Below, piece after piece: positions 28,356 through 37,069 of a stretch of DNA of 64,000 nucleotides. The stretch is from assembly GCF_000993825.1 (NCBI RefSeq), contig NZ_CP011114.1, positions 3,534,001 to 3,598,000 of the forward strand, written 5' to 3'. Under the pieces are notes generated by a model that did not search any database, had not been told where the DNA came from, and saw only the letters and a list, made by a program, of their open reading frames with translations. Made by a program: the position numbers and the translations under genes. Source of the DNA: Paenibacillus durus ATCC 35681 (lineage in GTDB: Bacteria > Bacillota > Bacilli > Paenibacillales > Paenibacillaceae). The first letter of the stretch is position 1. Every line of letters begins with the position of its first letter.

Positions 28356-29234
28356 ATGACTCCAATCCTGCATGCACTGGAGCACGAGAAGTCCAAGCTC
28401 TCCCAAATGGAGCGCAGGCTGGCGGAGCGAATTCTTGCCTCCCCCGGCGAGATTGTCCATATGGGCATCACAGAGCTGGCGGAGCAATGCGGCATCAGCG
28501 CCGCGACAATCACGCGCTTTTGCAAGGTGTTTCACTTTAAGGGCTTCCCTGATTTCAAGGTAAAGCTGGCGGCTGAAATCGCCCACAGCGATGCGGCGCC
28601 TCAGGAGGGCGGCTCCTCTTACCAGGATATTATGGCAGGCAATCCGCTCTCCGTCATCGTGGAAGCCATGCAGGCGAATCACCTCGCTTCCATCCGCGAT
28701 ACAACGTCGCTGCTGGACATCGGACGGCTCGAACAGACGGTGGATCTGCTCTGCCACGCCCGGCGGGTCGATCTGTACGGAATGGCGACCTCGTCGATTG
28801 TCGCTCAGGATTTCTATCAGAAGCTGATCCGGATCGGCGTCAACTGTACCGCTTTTGCCGATTCGCATATGCAGATCACTTCGGCCTCCTCCCTTGCGGA
28901 GGGGGACGTCGCCTTTGCCATTTCGTACTCGGGGGAGACGCTCGAGACGATCGACGCGCTCATCTGCGCGAAGAATAGCGGCGCATCTACGATCTCGCTT
29001 ACTTCATACGGCAGCAATTCGCTTGCCTCGCTCAGCGGGATCTCGCTTTTCTCCTCCTCTCTTGAACAAGGAATGCGTAGAGGAGACATGGCGTCGCGGA
29101 TCGCCCAACTTCACATTATCGATATTTTATTTACCGGAATGGTCAGCAGAAGGTTTGGCGATTATATTCCAAAGCTGGAGCAATCGTACCGGAACGTCCA
29201 GAAATTCCGTCACAAACGGGGAGGTACAGAATAA
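28356..29234 (+). CDS. MurR/RpiR-family regulator of the nag operon
   Basis: The 292-residue regulator has an N-terminal HTH_6 domain (GITELAEQCGISAATITRFC) and a C-terminal SIS domain (RRVDLYGMATSSIVAQDFY, AFAISYSGETLETIDALICA). SIS domains bind sugar phosphates; here glucosamine 6-phosphate or GlcNAc 6-phosphate is likely, given the neighbours. Its stop codon is immediately followed by the nagB ATG with no gap, and nagA overlaps nagB. The three are therefore one operon and the regulator is probably autoregulated. The ATG at 28356 follows GAAGGTGG. Confidence 0.88.
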   Translation: MTPILHALEHEKSKLSQMERRLAERILASPGEIVHMGITELAEQCGISAATITRFCKVFHFKGFPDFKVKLAAEIAHSDAAPQEGGSSYQDIMAGNPLSVIVEAMQANHLASIRDTTSLLDIGRLEQTVDLLCHARRVDLYGMATSSIVAQDFYQKLIRIGVNCTAFADSHMQITSASSLAEGDVAFAISYSGETLETIDALICAKNSGASTISLTSYGSNSLASLSGISLFSSSLEQGMRRGDMASRIAQLHIIDILFTGMVSRRFGDYIPKLEQSYRNVQKFRHKRGGTE

Positions 29235-29963
29235 ATGAATATTTTTAAGTTTGAAAATGACGAAGATTTCGTGCAGACAGGGGCCAATCTGGTTGCCAGC
29301 CTGCTTCAGAGTAATCCGAAGGCCGTCCTGGGACTCGCCACCGGCAGCACGCCTATCGGGGTATACGAACGGCTGGTCCAGATGTACCGCAAAGGTCTGG
29401 TCAGCTTTGCAAAAGCGTCGTCCTATAATCTTGACGAATATGTAGGCCTGTCGGCAGATCACCCGAAAAGTTACCGCAGCTTCATGAATAAGCATCTGTT
29501 TGATCATATTGACATCGATCTGTCCCGGACACATGTGCCGGATGGCAATGCCAAGGATCTAACGGCCGAGTGCCTGGCTTATGATCAAAGGCTGGAAAAT
29601 GAAGGACCTGTCGATTTGCAAATTCTCGGCATCGGAAGTAACGGGCATATCGGCTTTAATGAACCGGATGCCAGCCTAACCAGCGGAACCCATGTCGTTG
29701 ATTTGCTGCCGGAAACGCGGGAGGCCAATGCCCGGTTCTTCCCTTCGGTTACCGATGTTCCAATGCAGGCGATTACGATGGGCGTCGGCAGTATCCTGAA
29801 GGCGCAGCAAATTCTGCTCCTTGTGCGCGGCGCGGAGAAGGCCGAAGCGATCCGAAAGGCGGTGAAGGGGCCGATTACGACCCAGTGCCCCGCCTCCTTG
29901 CTCCAGAGCCATCCGAATGTGATGGTACTGCTGGATGAAGGAGCGGGACAATGGCTGAAGTAA
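29235..29963 (+). CDS. nagB: Glucosamine-6-phosphate deaminase
   Basis: NagB converts glucosamine 6-phosphate to fructose 6-phosphate and ammonia in the cytoplasm. The 242-residue protein shows LGLATGSTPIGVYERLVQMY, YNLDEYVGLSADHPKSY and the catalytic LGIGSNGHIGFNEPDASL. Length matches the short Bacillus-type enzyme without the E. coli allosteric tail. The ATG abuts the regulator stop. It overlaps nagA by 13 bp, giving a complete GlcNAc 6-phosphate catabolic operon. Confidence 0.96.
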   Translation: MNIFKFENDEDFVQTGANLVASLLQSNPKAVLGLATGSTPIGVYERLVQMYRKGLVSFAKASSYNLDEYVGLSADHPKSYRSFMNKHLFDHIDIDLSRTHVPDGNAKDLTAECLAYDQRLENEGPVDLQILGIGSNGHIGFNEPDASLTSGTHVVDLLPETREANARFFPSVTDVPMQAITMGVGSILKAQQILLLVRGAEKAEAIRKAVKGPITTQCPASLLQSHPNVMVLLDEGAGQWLK

Positions 29964-31138
29964 ATCAGGAACGGGGTCACTTGCTGTATGGCAGGGTACT
30001 GACTCCCGGGGGGATCGCCAGTGACGGGGTTGTCGCGGTGCAGGACGGTATAATTATTTATGCAGGAGCAGCGCGATGGCTGCCGGAGACCTGCTCCGGC
30101 TGGCCGGAAAGCGCACGGGTGCAGGACGGCCTGCTCATTCCGGGCTTTGTCGATGTGCATGTTCACGGCGGCGCCGGTCATGACTTTATGTACGCCAATG
30201 CCCAGGCGATTACGGAGATTGCCGGATTTCATGCCGCCAACGGTACGACGACGATGCTGGCCACAACGATGACCGCTTCCAAGGAAGCGATTGAACGCGT
30301 GCTTGGCGAGGTCAGCTCCTACCGCTTGGGGGAGATGCCTTATGCGCAGGTGGCCGGGGTTCATCTGGAAGGTCCTTTCATCAGCCCAAAATGGCCCGGA
30401 GCGCAAAATCCGGAGCATATCGTCCCGCCAAACGTTAATTGGCTGAAAGAATGGGAGGGCACCTATCCCGGATTGATTCGCCAGGTTACGCTTGCTCCCG
30501 AACGGGAAGGCGCGGCGGAAGTGATATCTTGGCTGCGCAGACACGGAATTACAGCCGCCCTCGGCCATACCGACGCCGCTTACGAGCAGGTTATCGCCGC
30601 GGCGGACGCGGGTCTTAACCAGGCGGTGCATACGTTTAACCAGATGACTCCGCTGCATCACCGCAAGCCCGGTACGGCAGGAGCGGTGATGTCCGACGAA
30701 CGGATACGCGCTGAGATCATCGCGGACGGCATTCATGTTCATCCCGCAGCGATCTCAATTCTGGCGCGGCTTAAAGGCCCGAATGGCCTGATTCTGATTA
30801 CCGACGCGATGTCGGCCGCCGGTCTTAGCGACGGAGAGTATGCCATTGGCGATCTGCCGGTTATGGTACAGAATGGTGTTGCCCGCCTTCGAGACAACCC
30901 TGACGCTCTTGCCGGAAGCACGCTCACCATGATCAAAGGCTTCCGTTATCTTATTCAAGAAGCCGGTCTAAGTCTGGAGGATGCTTCCAGAGCCGCGAGT
31001 CTGAACCCGGCCATGTCGCTTGGCATGGAGCGCAACATCGGCTCGCTGGAGGCCGGCAAACGGGCGGATATTCTGCTGCTGGATGGTGCTCTCAACCTTC
31101 GCGGCGTGTGGATCGGTGGACGCCCTCAGGAGATCTAG
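29951..31138 (+). CDS. nagA: N-acetylglucosamine-6-phosphate deacetylase
   Basis: This metal-dependent amidohydrolase-fold enzyme removes acetate from GlcNAc 6-phosphate. The 395-residue protein has the metal motif FVDVHVHGGAGHDFM, GVHLEGPFISPKWPGAQNPE, the metal-binding histidine segment ALGHTDAAYEQ, TFNQMTPLHHRKPG and the catalytic LITDAMSAAGLSDG. The ATG at 29951 has GGAG upstream inside nagB. The last gene of the operon, it is followed by a weak hairpin at 31153-31194. Confidence 0.96.
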   Translation: MAEVNQERGHLLYGRVLTPGGIASDGVVAVQDGIIIYAGAARWLPETCSGWPESARVQDGLLIPGFVDVHVHGGAGHDFMYANAQAITEIAGFHAANGTTTMLATTMTASKEAIERVLGEVSSYRLGEMPYAQVAGVHLEGPFISPKWPGAQNPEHIVPPNVNWLKEWEGTYPGLIRQVTLAPEREGAAEVISWLRRHGITAALGHTDAAYEQVIAAADAGLNQAVHTFNQMTPLHHRKPGTAGAVMSDERIRAEIIADGIHVHPAAISILARLKGPNGLILITDAMSAAGLSDGEYAIGDLPVMVQNGVARLRDNPDALAGSTLTMIKGFRYLIQEAGLSLEDASRAASLNPAMSLGMERNIGSLEAGKRADILLLDGALNLRGVWIGGRPQEI

Positions 31139-31152
31139 GCTTTTTTATGTAT

Positions 31153-31194
31153 AACGCAGAGGCTTTTCCGAAAGGGAATGAACCTCTGCGTTTT
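31153..31194 (+). terminator. Terminator after nagA
   Basis: AACGCAGAGG and CCTCTGCGTT form a 10 bp stem with a short TTTT tail on the plus strand. Confidence 0.6.
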
Positions 31195-31218
31195 GCCGTA
31201 TTCTATAGAAATAATCCC

Positions 31219-32172
31219 TTATCTGTGCATATAATCCCCAGTGCGAACCGGAAAGATGCGCTCTGCCAGTACGCGGAATTCATTTACAAAGCCTTGCAGC
31301 GGATGTCCGGCTCGTGCCTGTGCGGCATAGCTGTTCACGCGCTGAACGAAATCGGGATTGGCCGAGACGTACACCCGGTCGATACCATGCGCATTCTTCT
31401 TGACGACATTTGCGATCTTTGCCTTAACTTCTTTGGTTAGCACATCTTCAACGGTTGCCGCCCCGGTTCCCGTAGTCACCCCGCCAAATGGCAAAAAGCC
31501 TCCACGGCCTGTCGGGCCGGGTGCGCCGATCCCTGTCGGGCCGGGTATTGCTGCGCCGGTCCCTGTCGGGCCGGGTATCGCTGCGCCAGTCCCCGTCGGG
31601 CCGGGTATCGCTGCGCCGGTCCCCGTCGGGCCGGGTATCGCTGCGCCGGCTCCCGTCAAACTTCTGTTGTTATTGGCAACAGCTCCCGGCATGCTGGTCC
31701 CCCGTGTCGGGTAGTTGGGACCGACTCCGGTACTGTAACCGGTACCGTATCCTGTTCCGTATCCAGTGCTGCCTGGCAGCATGTCCGTACCGTATATGTT
31801 GCCGCCTTTTGCCCGCATGCCCCCGGTCACATTATTTTCCAGCGTTACAGCTACATAAGCGCTGCGGCCAGAGGTAAGCACATTGGCTGTTCGCACCTCC
31901 TTCATGGCAGCCACGCGATCAGCGAGCTTCTGATCCAAACTCAGCCTGTCGATCGTATGCCCGTCCCGGACCGAATTCACATTCAGGCGGCCATCTTGTA
32001 CACCCCGTACACCATCATTTACGCGTACACCATCACTCACGCGTACACCATCATTCACACTCCGCACGCCATAATTCCCCGCCGTATTCTGGTAGTTTGC
32101 ACAGCCCGCGATTCCGGCCATCCCCAACAGCAGGGCGGCGGAGACGGACAAGCCAATTCTTGATCGCAACAT
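31219..32172 (-). CDS. YhcN/YlaJ-family sporulation lipoprotein with GPTG repeats
   Basis: The 317-residue protein starts at ATG 32172, eight bases after GGAGG. It has a lipoprotein signal MLRSRIGLSVSAALLLGMAG followed by IAGC as lipobox. An Asn/Gly/Val-rich region follows, then the YhcN/YlaJ core split in two: DRVAAMKEVRTANVLTSGRS with AYVAVTLENN, and VKAKIANVVKKNAHGIDRVY with VSANPDFVQRV. Inserted between the halves are GYGTGYGTGY repeats and four copies of a ten-residue AAIPGPTGTG unit. YhcN-type lipoproteins are made in the forespore and sit in the spore inner membrane. The GPT-rich insert is unusual and resembles collagen-like GPT stretches of spore-surface glycoproteins. Confidence 0.82.
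   Translation of the reverse strand: MLRSRIGLSVSAALLLGMAGIAGCANYQNTAGNYGVRSVNDGVRVSDGVRVNDGVRGVQDGRLNVNSVRDGHTIDRLSLDQKLADRVAAMKEVRTANVLTSGRSAYVAVTLENNVTGGMRAKGGNIYGTDMLPGSTGYGTGYGTGYSTGVGPNYPTRGTSMPGAVANNNRSLTGAGAAIPGPTGTGAAIPGPTGTGAAIPGPTGTGAAIPGPTGIGAPGPTGRGGFLPFGGVTTGTGAATVEDVLTKEVKAKIANVVKKNAHGIDRVYVSANPDFVQRVNSYAAQARAGHPLQGFVNEFRVLAERIFPVRTGDYMHR
31531..31650. repeat. Four 30-bp tandem repeats inside the YhcN-type gene
   Basis: Four consecutive 30 bp units with only a few differences start at 31531, 31561, 31591 and 31621, with partial units at both sides. Each encodes AAIPGPTGTG on the minus strand. The unit is a multiple of three, so copy number can vary without breaking the frame. 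Confidence 0.9.
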
Positions 32173-32272
32173 GCATTCACCCTCCACTCGTTATGATTGC
32201 TGTGTAACAATCTTTAGGATGGCTTCGGGGCGGGCGGGCTATGCTGAAAGGATTTGGCATGCTGGTTCTCTT

Positions 32273-32995
32273 TCATCCTCCCAAAGATGTAATCAGACTT
32301 CGCAGCGGTGTGCTGTATCGCGCTTTTAATGCCGATACTTCATGCATAATCCGGTCGTGATGTCTCACTGTGCCCATACCGTCATGGCGTCGGTAACCAG
32401 TCAGGGATTGATTCAGCATCACGGGCGGATATCCGTTCAGAACCGCACGGAACCATAAATCATAATCATGCGTGAAGGGAAGCGATTCATCGAATAGGCC
32501 GATAGCGCCGAACAGTTCCTTTTTGATCATAACCGTGCAGCCGTTTACCGGGTTTCCCTGAAGAAAGCAGCGCAGGAAATCAAGCCGATTGTCAAAAACG
32601 GCTCCGGCATTAAGCTGAACAAGGTGGGATGCGGCATTGATATAATTGAAGTTGGTGTAAGAAATCAGCAGACGGTTATTCTCCATGAACAGCGACTGGT
32701 TTCTAATTTTATCATGGTAAAAGACATCGTCCGAACTGAGCCAGGCGACATAGTCGCCGGTGGCATGAAGAATGCCGTGGTTTAACGCAGACGCGGTGCC
32801 TCCATTGGCTTTGCCCAAATAATGAATATTGGGATGGGAGCGATATGGAGCAATTCTGTCGCTGTGAATAGTGGAGCCGTCGTCGACGACGATGATCTCA
32901 TAAGGAGCCTGGGACTGGGACAGCGCGCTCTGCAGCGCCTGGTCAATATACGGACAGTTATAAAACGGGATAATAACCGACACTTTCGCGTTCAT
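32273..32995 (-). CDS. Family 2 glycosyltransferase
   Basis: This 240-residue GT-A enzyme starts VSVIIPFYNCPYIDQALQSA and has EIIVVDDGSTIHS (nucleotide-sugar binding). The metal-site region is GDYVAWLSSDDVFY, and DESLPFTHDYDLWFRAVLNG is typical of GT2 acceptor-side segments. There are no membrane helices. Its ATG overlaps the stop of the upstream SDR gene as ATGA. It is the last gene of the minus-strand sugar-nucleotide operon and probably transfers the sugar made by the upstream genes. Confidence 0.88.
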   Translation of the reverse strand: MNAKVSVIIPFYNCPYIDQALQSALSQSQAPYEIIVVDDGSTIHSDRIAPYRSHPNIHYLGKANGGTASALNHGILHATGDYVAWLSSDDVFYHDKIRNQSLFMENNRLLISYTNFNYINAASHLVQLNAGAVFDNRLDFLRCFLQGNPVNGCTVMIKKELFGAIGLFDESLPFTHDYDLWFRAVLNGYPPVMLNQSLTGYRRHDGMGTVRHHDRIMHEVSALKARYSTPLRSLITSLGG

Positions 32996-33993
32996 GGCGA
33001 TGCTCCTTTCCGGTTGCTGCGGTAATATTCCAGAATGTCGGCAAGCGAGCGCTCCAGCTGCACTTCGGGGCGCCAGTTTAAGGCGGAAGCGTGTGCAGCA
33101 AAGGAGCGGGACTGCGCCTGACAGTGCGGCGCCTCACAGCCAGAAGCGCCTGCCTGTATAGGCGGCGCATCCAAAACGGGGGCATTCTCCGGCTCTTGGC
33201 TGGGCTCCGTTCCCCAATCCACCCGCACATCCGCCCGGGTCAGGCTCAGCATGCGCTCCGCAATCTCGCCCAAACTGCGCGGCTTTCCCGAGTCGATCCG
33301 GTACGTGGTGCCCGGCTCTCCCTGCTTCAAGATGCAATCGTACGCGCGGACGGCGTCCCGGACATCAAGAAAATCCCGCTGCGCCTGCCGGGAAGATAAC
33401 CGGAACGGCAGCTGGGTGCCCCCCTGCTCGCTTCTGGCAATGTGTCCGGCCAGCAGCGAGCAGAAGCCCGTGGAAGGCCCAGGCCCGATCAGGTTGCAGG
33501 GCTCCGCGATCAGCACCTGCTGCCGGAATAGTCTTCCCCAGGACAAGGACATGAGTTCTTCCAGTGTCTTGCTGAGGCTGTATGGATGCAGCGGCTCTCC
33601 GGCTCCCGGATTGAACTTCAGCCGTGATCCCGCCACCAGCAGACGGACTTCATTACGGGAGCGCAGCGCGTCAAGCAGGTACACGGCCGCCATTACATTG
33701 GTTTCCAGATATTGAGCCGGTTTCCGCCACGACTCCGGTACGGAATTTTTCCCCGCCAGATGAAGCACTTCGCTTGGAGCGGTATCCTCTATCATCTTCT
33801 TCACGGCTTCGCCGTCGTTCAAATCGCAAATATACGTCCTAACGTCTTCCGGAAACAACGGTTCCCGGGATTCGCCGGGGACCGCTGTCCGCAGCACGGC
33901 GATTACCTCCGCTCCTTCCGCCGCAAAATAAGCGGCGGCATGGCGGCCCGTAAAGCCGCCGGCGCCGGTAATCAGCAGCCTTCTGCCGGTCAT
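32992..33993 (-). CDS. NAD-dependent epimerase/dehydratase (extended SDR)
   Basis: This protein of about 333 residues has the cofactor motif RRLLITGAGGFTGRHAAAYF, VLHLAGKNSVPESWRKPAQY and the catalytic HPYSLSKTLEELM (YxxxK). It resembles GDP-6-deoxy-sugar reductases/epimerases more than UDP-galactose epimerase, but I cannot fix the substrate. The start chosen (33993) gives the ATGA overlap used at the other junctions of this operon; an in-frame ATG at 34020 is also possible. A Gln/Ala/Pro-rich stretch near residues 265-295 is an unusual insertion. It sits between the RmlD-like reductase and a GT2. Confidence 0.8.
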   Translation of the reverse strand: MTGRRLLITGAGGFTGRHAAAYFAAEGAEVIAVLRTAVPGESREPLFPEDVRTYICDLNDGEAVKKMIEDTAPSEVLHLAGKNSVPESWRKPAQYLETNVMAAVYLLDALRSRNEVRLLVAGSRLKFNPGAGEPLHPYSLSKTLEELMSLSWGRLFRQQVLIAEPCNLIGPGPSTGFCSLLAGHIARSEQGGTQLPFRLSSRQAQRDFLDVRDAVRAYDCILKQGEPGTTYRIDSGKPRSLGEIAERMLSLTRADVRVDWGTEPSQEPENAPVLDAPPIQAGASGCEAPHCQAQSRSFAAHASALNWRPEVQLERSLADILEYYRSNRKGASP

Positions 33994-34829
33994 GGATATC
34001 GCCGGCTTTGCTGTATCCATTCCGCCAGCTCGGAGAGCATCTCAGAGTAGGAAGGCAGATGAAAGACTGCATCGCTGCGCGTGGTGAGCAAAGTACGGTC
34101 CTGCACATGCCGGTCATCGGGAACAATCTCGGCGTCGGTCTTGTGAAAGGCCTCCTGAATCATTATGAGCAGCTCGTATTTGCTGACCGGCTGAGGATGG
34201 GCCAGGTGAATCAAGCCAGACACCTCCGAATCCAGCATACAATCGATGGCTCTGGCCAGCTCCAGCGTTGTCACCCCGTTCCACATGACGCGGCGGTAGC
34301 CGGGAACCTTGCCGGACTGGGCCAGGAACCATTCCATGAGCCCGATGCCGTTCTTGCGGATTTCCGGCCCGATGATCGATGTGCGGATCGTCAGATGGCC
34401 AAAATTGCAAACCTCGCCGAGCGCCTTCGTAATGGCGTAGACAGAGGTTCCGTCCGGCGCGTCCTCCTCTGTGTAGCCGCCGCGTGTTCCTTCGAACACG
34501 CAGTCTGTGCTGATGTGGATCAGCCGGGCGGATATGGTGTCAGCGGCCCGCCGCAGACGGTGGGGAAGAAAGCCGTTGATGTGATAGGCGGCGATTTTAT
34601 GCTCTTCCGCGGATTGGTTAAGTACGCCCAGCGCGTTAATGATGCAGTGGGGCGAGACAATAGCTATTGTTCTCTCCACAGTCGCAATATCGTCGGCATC
34701 CAGCAGGAGTCCTTGCTGATCGCTTTTGTCCCGGGTTGTATAAAAAACCTGGTGCTTGCCCTGAAGGCGGAAGTAATCTGCCAGCATATGCCCCGCCATG
34801 CCATTTCCGCCGAGGATCAGCAGCTTCAT
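33990..34829 (-). CDS. RmlD-like nucleotide-sugar 4-reductase (WbvR-like)
   Basis: The 279-residue SDR has MKLLILGGNGMAGHMLADYF, a conserved RLIHISTDCVFEGTRGGYTE and the catalytic SVYAITKALGE. It follows a CapE-type 5-epimerase/4,6-dehydratase gene and a CapG/WbjD-type 2-epimerase gene. This is the arrangement known for UDP-N-acetyl-L-rhamnosamine/quinovosamine synthesis, where an RmlD-like protein (WbvR) reduces the 4-keto intermediate. It lacks the cupin domain of CapF, which argues against the L-fucosamine branch. The ATG overlaps the preceding stop as ATGA. The product is inferred. Confidence 0.75.
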   Translation of the reverse strand: MKLLILGGNGMAGHMLADYFRLQGKHQVFYTTRDKSDQQGLLLDADDIATVERTIAIVSPHCIINALGVLNQSAEEHKIAAYHINGFLPHRLRRAADTISARLIHISTDCVFEGTRGGYTEEDAPDGTSVYAITKALGEVCNFGHLTIRTSIIGPEIRKNGIGLMEWFLAQSGKVPGYRRVMWNGVTTLELARAIDCMLDSEVSGLIHLAHPQPVSKYELLIMIQEAFHKTDAEIVPDDRHVQDRTLLTTRSDAVFHLPSYSEMLSELAEWIQQSRRYP

Positions 34830-35812
34830 TGCAGGAAACCTCCCCGGATCAGGATGTCCTTGATTTCTTGTTTGGACATCAGATTATTCCCGGAGCTAAA
34901 GCTGCTGAAGGACACCGGCTCGCAATTTTGATAGCGCGACTTCAGATGAGGTATATTAAGCGTAGGCAATATAACAAGATACTGCTCGTCGTATACAACG
35001 GTCGTCAGGCTCTCGAAATCGCTCATCAGAATTTCATTGATTTTTTCCCCGGGACGAATGCCTGTCTCGATCATTCTAACGTCTTGTCTATCGGAGGCCT
35101 CGATGAGCACTTCAGCCAAATCGGCAATCCGGCAGGTCGGCATGGTCATTACGAAAATCTCGCCGCCCACGCTGACCTCGGAAGCTTTGAACAGCAGGGA
35201 AATCGCATCGCTCAGCGTCAGGAAGAACCGGGTCATATTGAAATCGGTAATCCGCACTTCGCCTTTGTCCCGAATCTGCTTCATGAACAAATGGACGACG
35301 CTGCCGTTCGTTCCAAGCACATTCCCGCCCCGGACAGTAACGAACTTGGTGCTTGACCCAAGCAGATTCGCATAGACGATCAGCTTCTCGCCGATAGCCT
35401 TGGTCATACCATAAAAGTTGGATGGATTGGCCGCCTTGTCAGTCGAGATATAAATCACTTTTTCCACCTTGTTCGCTATCGCCGCTTCAATGACATTCTG
35501 AGTACCGATGACGTTCGTCTTGAGCGCCTCGTAGGGCTGATCCTCGCAGACGGGGACATGCTTCAGCGCCGCCAGATGGAACAAGTAATCCACCCCCCGG
35601 CATGCGGCAATGAGAGCTTCCTTATCGCGGATATCACCGATGACAAAGCTTAACCGTCTGTCCTCGAATTCCCGGCTCATGGCTACCTGGGCGGATTCGC
35701 TGCGAGAGAAAATAATGATTTCCTTCGGATTCTGCGGCAGAAGCTGCCGGACCAGCTCATGTCCCCAGGAACCGGTACCGCCGATAACCGCAATCCGTTG
35801 ATTATTGAACAT
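34826..35812 (-). CDS. CapE/WbjB-type UDP-GlcNAc 4,6-dehydratase/5-epimerase
   Basis: This 328-residue SDR of the polysaccharide-biosynthesis type has RIAVIGGTGSWGHELVRQLL, LFHLAALKHVPVCEDQPYEA, YISTDKAANPSNFYGMTKAI (YxxxK) and VRGGNVLGTNGSVVHLF. These are features of the soluble CapE/WbjB/FlaA1 group acting on UDP-GlcNAc. The ATG at 35812 follows GGAGGG by about eight bases and overlaps the 2-epimerase gene by 11 bp. It would produce the 4-keto-6-deoxy intermediate for the RmlD-like reductase. Confidence 0.87.
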   Translation of the reverse strand: MFNNQRIAVIGGTGSWGHELVRQLLPQNPKEIIIFSRSESAQVAMSREFEDRRLSFVIGDIRDKEALIAACRGVDYLFHLAALKHVPVCEDQPYEALKTNVIGTQNVIEAAIANKVEKVIYISTDKAANPSNFYGMTKAIGEKLIVYANLLGSSTKFVTVRGGNVLGTNGSVVHLFMKQIRDKGEVRITDFNMTRFFLTLSDAISLLFKASEVSVGGEIFVMTMPTCRIADLAEVLIEASDRQDVRMIETGIRPGEKINEILMSDFESLTTVVYDEQYLVILPTLNIPHLKSRYQNCEPVSFSSFSSGNNLMSKQEIKDILIRGGFLQ

Positions 35813-36896
35813 ACAGGTTCCCTCCAAGTAAAAATTTGACGATCTTGTGCGATACATCCGAATCCAGATAGCCGTCAGGGACTTCCCACTCGCGGCTCAT
35901 CGAGGTCATCAGCCGGGCGCACCGCAAAATACTTTCGCTGTCCACTCCAGAGACGACATTGCTTCCGCAGTCCACCGTCTCCGGCCGCTCGGTCGTCCGC
36001 CGGATCGTAACGGTTGGCACGCCCAGCAGGCAGCATTCCTCCTGAACGGTGCCGCTGTCGGTGATGGCGCAGCGCGCATTCTTCTCCAAGGCGACAAAAT
36101 CAAAGAAACCAAATGGCTCATAAAATTCGACAAGGCTATGCATTTGCAGCGGAAAGGAATTTGAGAGCTTCGATCGGGTGCGGGGATGGATGCTGCAAAT
36201 GAGGCGGATTCCGAAGTGCTCGGCGATCAGGTTTAAGCCCTGCATGATCTCCATCAGCGGCTCCTTATGATCGACGTTCTCGGCGCGGTGCACCGTAACG
36301 AGAAAATATTGCCCCGGCGCAAGACTAAGCCGGTTCAGAATATCGCTGGCCGCAATTTGCGGAGCGTAATGCGTCATAACCTCATGAATCGGGTTGCCGC
36401 TAAGCATGATCCGCGAATTCGGAATTCCTTCGGCTGCCAGGTGCCGCTTGCTCTGCGGCGTATAGGGCATGTTAATGGTCGAGACAGCGTCGATGACGCG
36501 CCTATTCTTCTCTTCCGGCACATTCAGATCGTAGCAGCGGTTGCCCGCTTCCATATGAATGACCGGAATGCCCATCCGCTCGGCCAGAATGGCGCACAGT
36601 GCGCTGTTCGTATCGCCGAGCAGCAGAACGCGATCCGGCCGTTCCTTCAGCAGGATCGGCTCCAGCCCGCCAAACATGGCGGCAAGCTGTCCGCCAATTC
36701 CCGCCTGCTTCTCCTGAAGCACGTAATCCGGCGCCCGCAGCCCCAATTCCTCAAAGAAAATGCCGCTCAGACTGGCAGTGAAATTCTGGCCCGTATGCAC
36801 CAGCACATGACTGTCCGCATACCGGTCCAGAAGCGGAATAATTACGCTCAGGCGGATGATCTCGGGGCGCGTGCCCAGAATGGTCATGATTTTCAT
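35802..36896 (-). CDS. UDP-GlcNAc 2-epimerase family protein, CapG/WbjD-like
   Basis: The 364-residue protein begins MKIMTILGTRPEIIRLSVII, the 2-epimerase start. It has VLLLGDTNSALCAILAERM and VIHMEAGNRCYDLNVPEEKN; the GNRC...PEE.NR pattern is typical of CapG/WbjD enzymes, which epimerise C2 of UDP-6-deoxy-HexNAc sugars. TVHRAENVDHKEPL and TDSGTVQEECCLLGVPTVTI follow. The ATG at 36896 has GGGGAG eight bases upstream; the open frame to 37070 is an unconserved extension. It is the first enzyme gene of this operon segment. Confidence 0.88.
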   Translation of the reverse strand: MKIMTILGTRPEIIRLSVIIPLLDRYADSHVLVHTGQNFTASLSGIFFEELGLRAPDYVLQEKQAGIGGQLAAMFGGLEPILLKERPDRVLLLGDTNSALCAILAERMGIPVIHMEAGNRCYDLNVPEEKNRRVIDAVSTINMPYTPQSKRHLAAEGIPNSRIMLSGNPIHEVMTHYAPQIAASDILNRLSLAPGQYFLVTVHRAENVDHKEPLMEIMQGLNLIAEHFGIRLICSIHPRTRSKLSNSFPLQMHSLVEFYEPFGFFDFVALEKNARCAITDSGTVQEECCLLGVPTVTIRRTTERPETVDCGSNVVSGVDSESILRCARLMTSMSREWEVPDGYLDSDVSHKIVKFLLGGNLYVQ

Positions 36897-37069
36897 GCGT
36901 TCACTCCCCTGCTTGAATCTTGATGATGATTTATTTTCAGGACCGGCAGGCAGGCCGTGCGCGAACCCCGGCGAAGTATGCAAGGGCAGGCCGGGAATCG
37001 GTAATGAGCCAGACCCGGACTCCAGGGGCTGCGGTACTGCCGGCGAGCCGGAGTTTTTAAGTTGCGCCA

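Noticed and set aside
31531..31650. 30-bp direct repeats that could suggest a CRISPR array
   Set aside because: The units are contiguous with no spacers, in frame, and encode a ten-residue repeat inside a YhcN-type lipoprotein.
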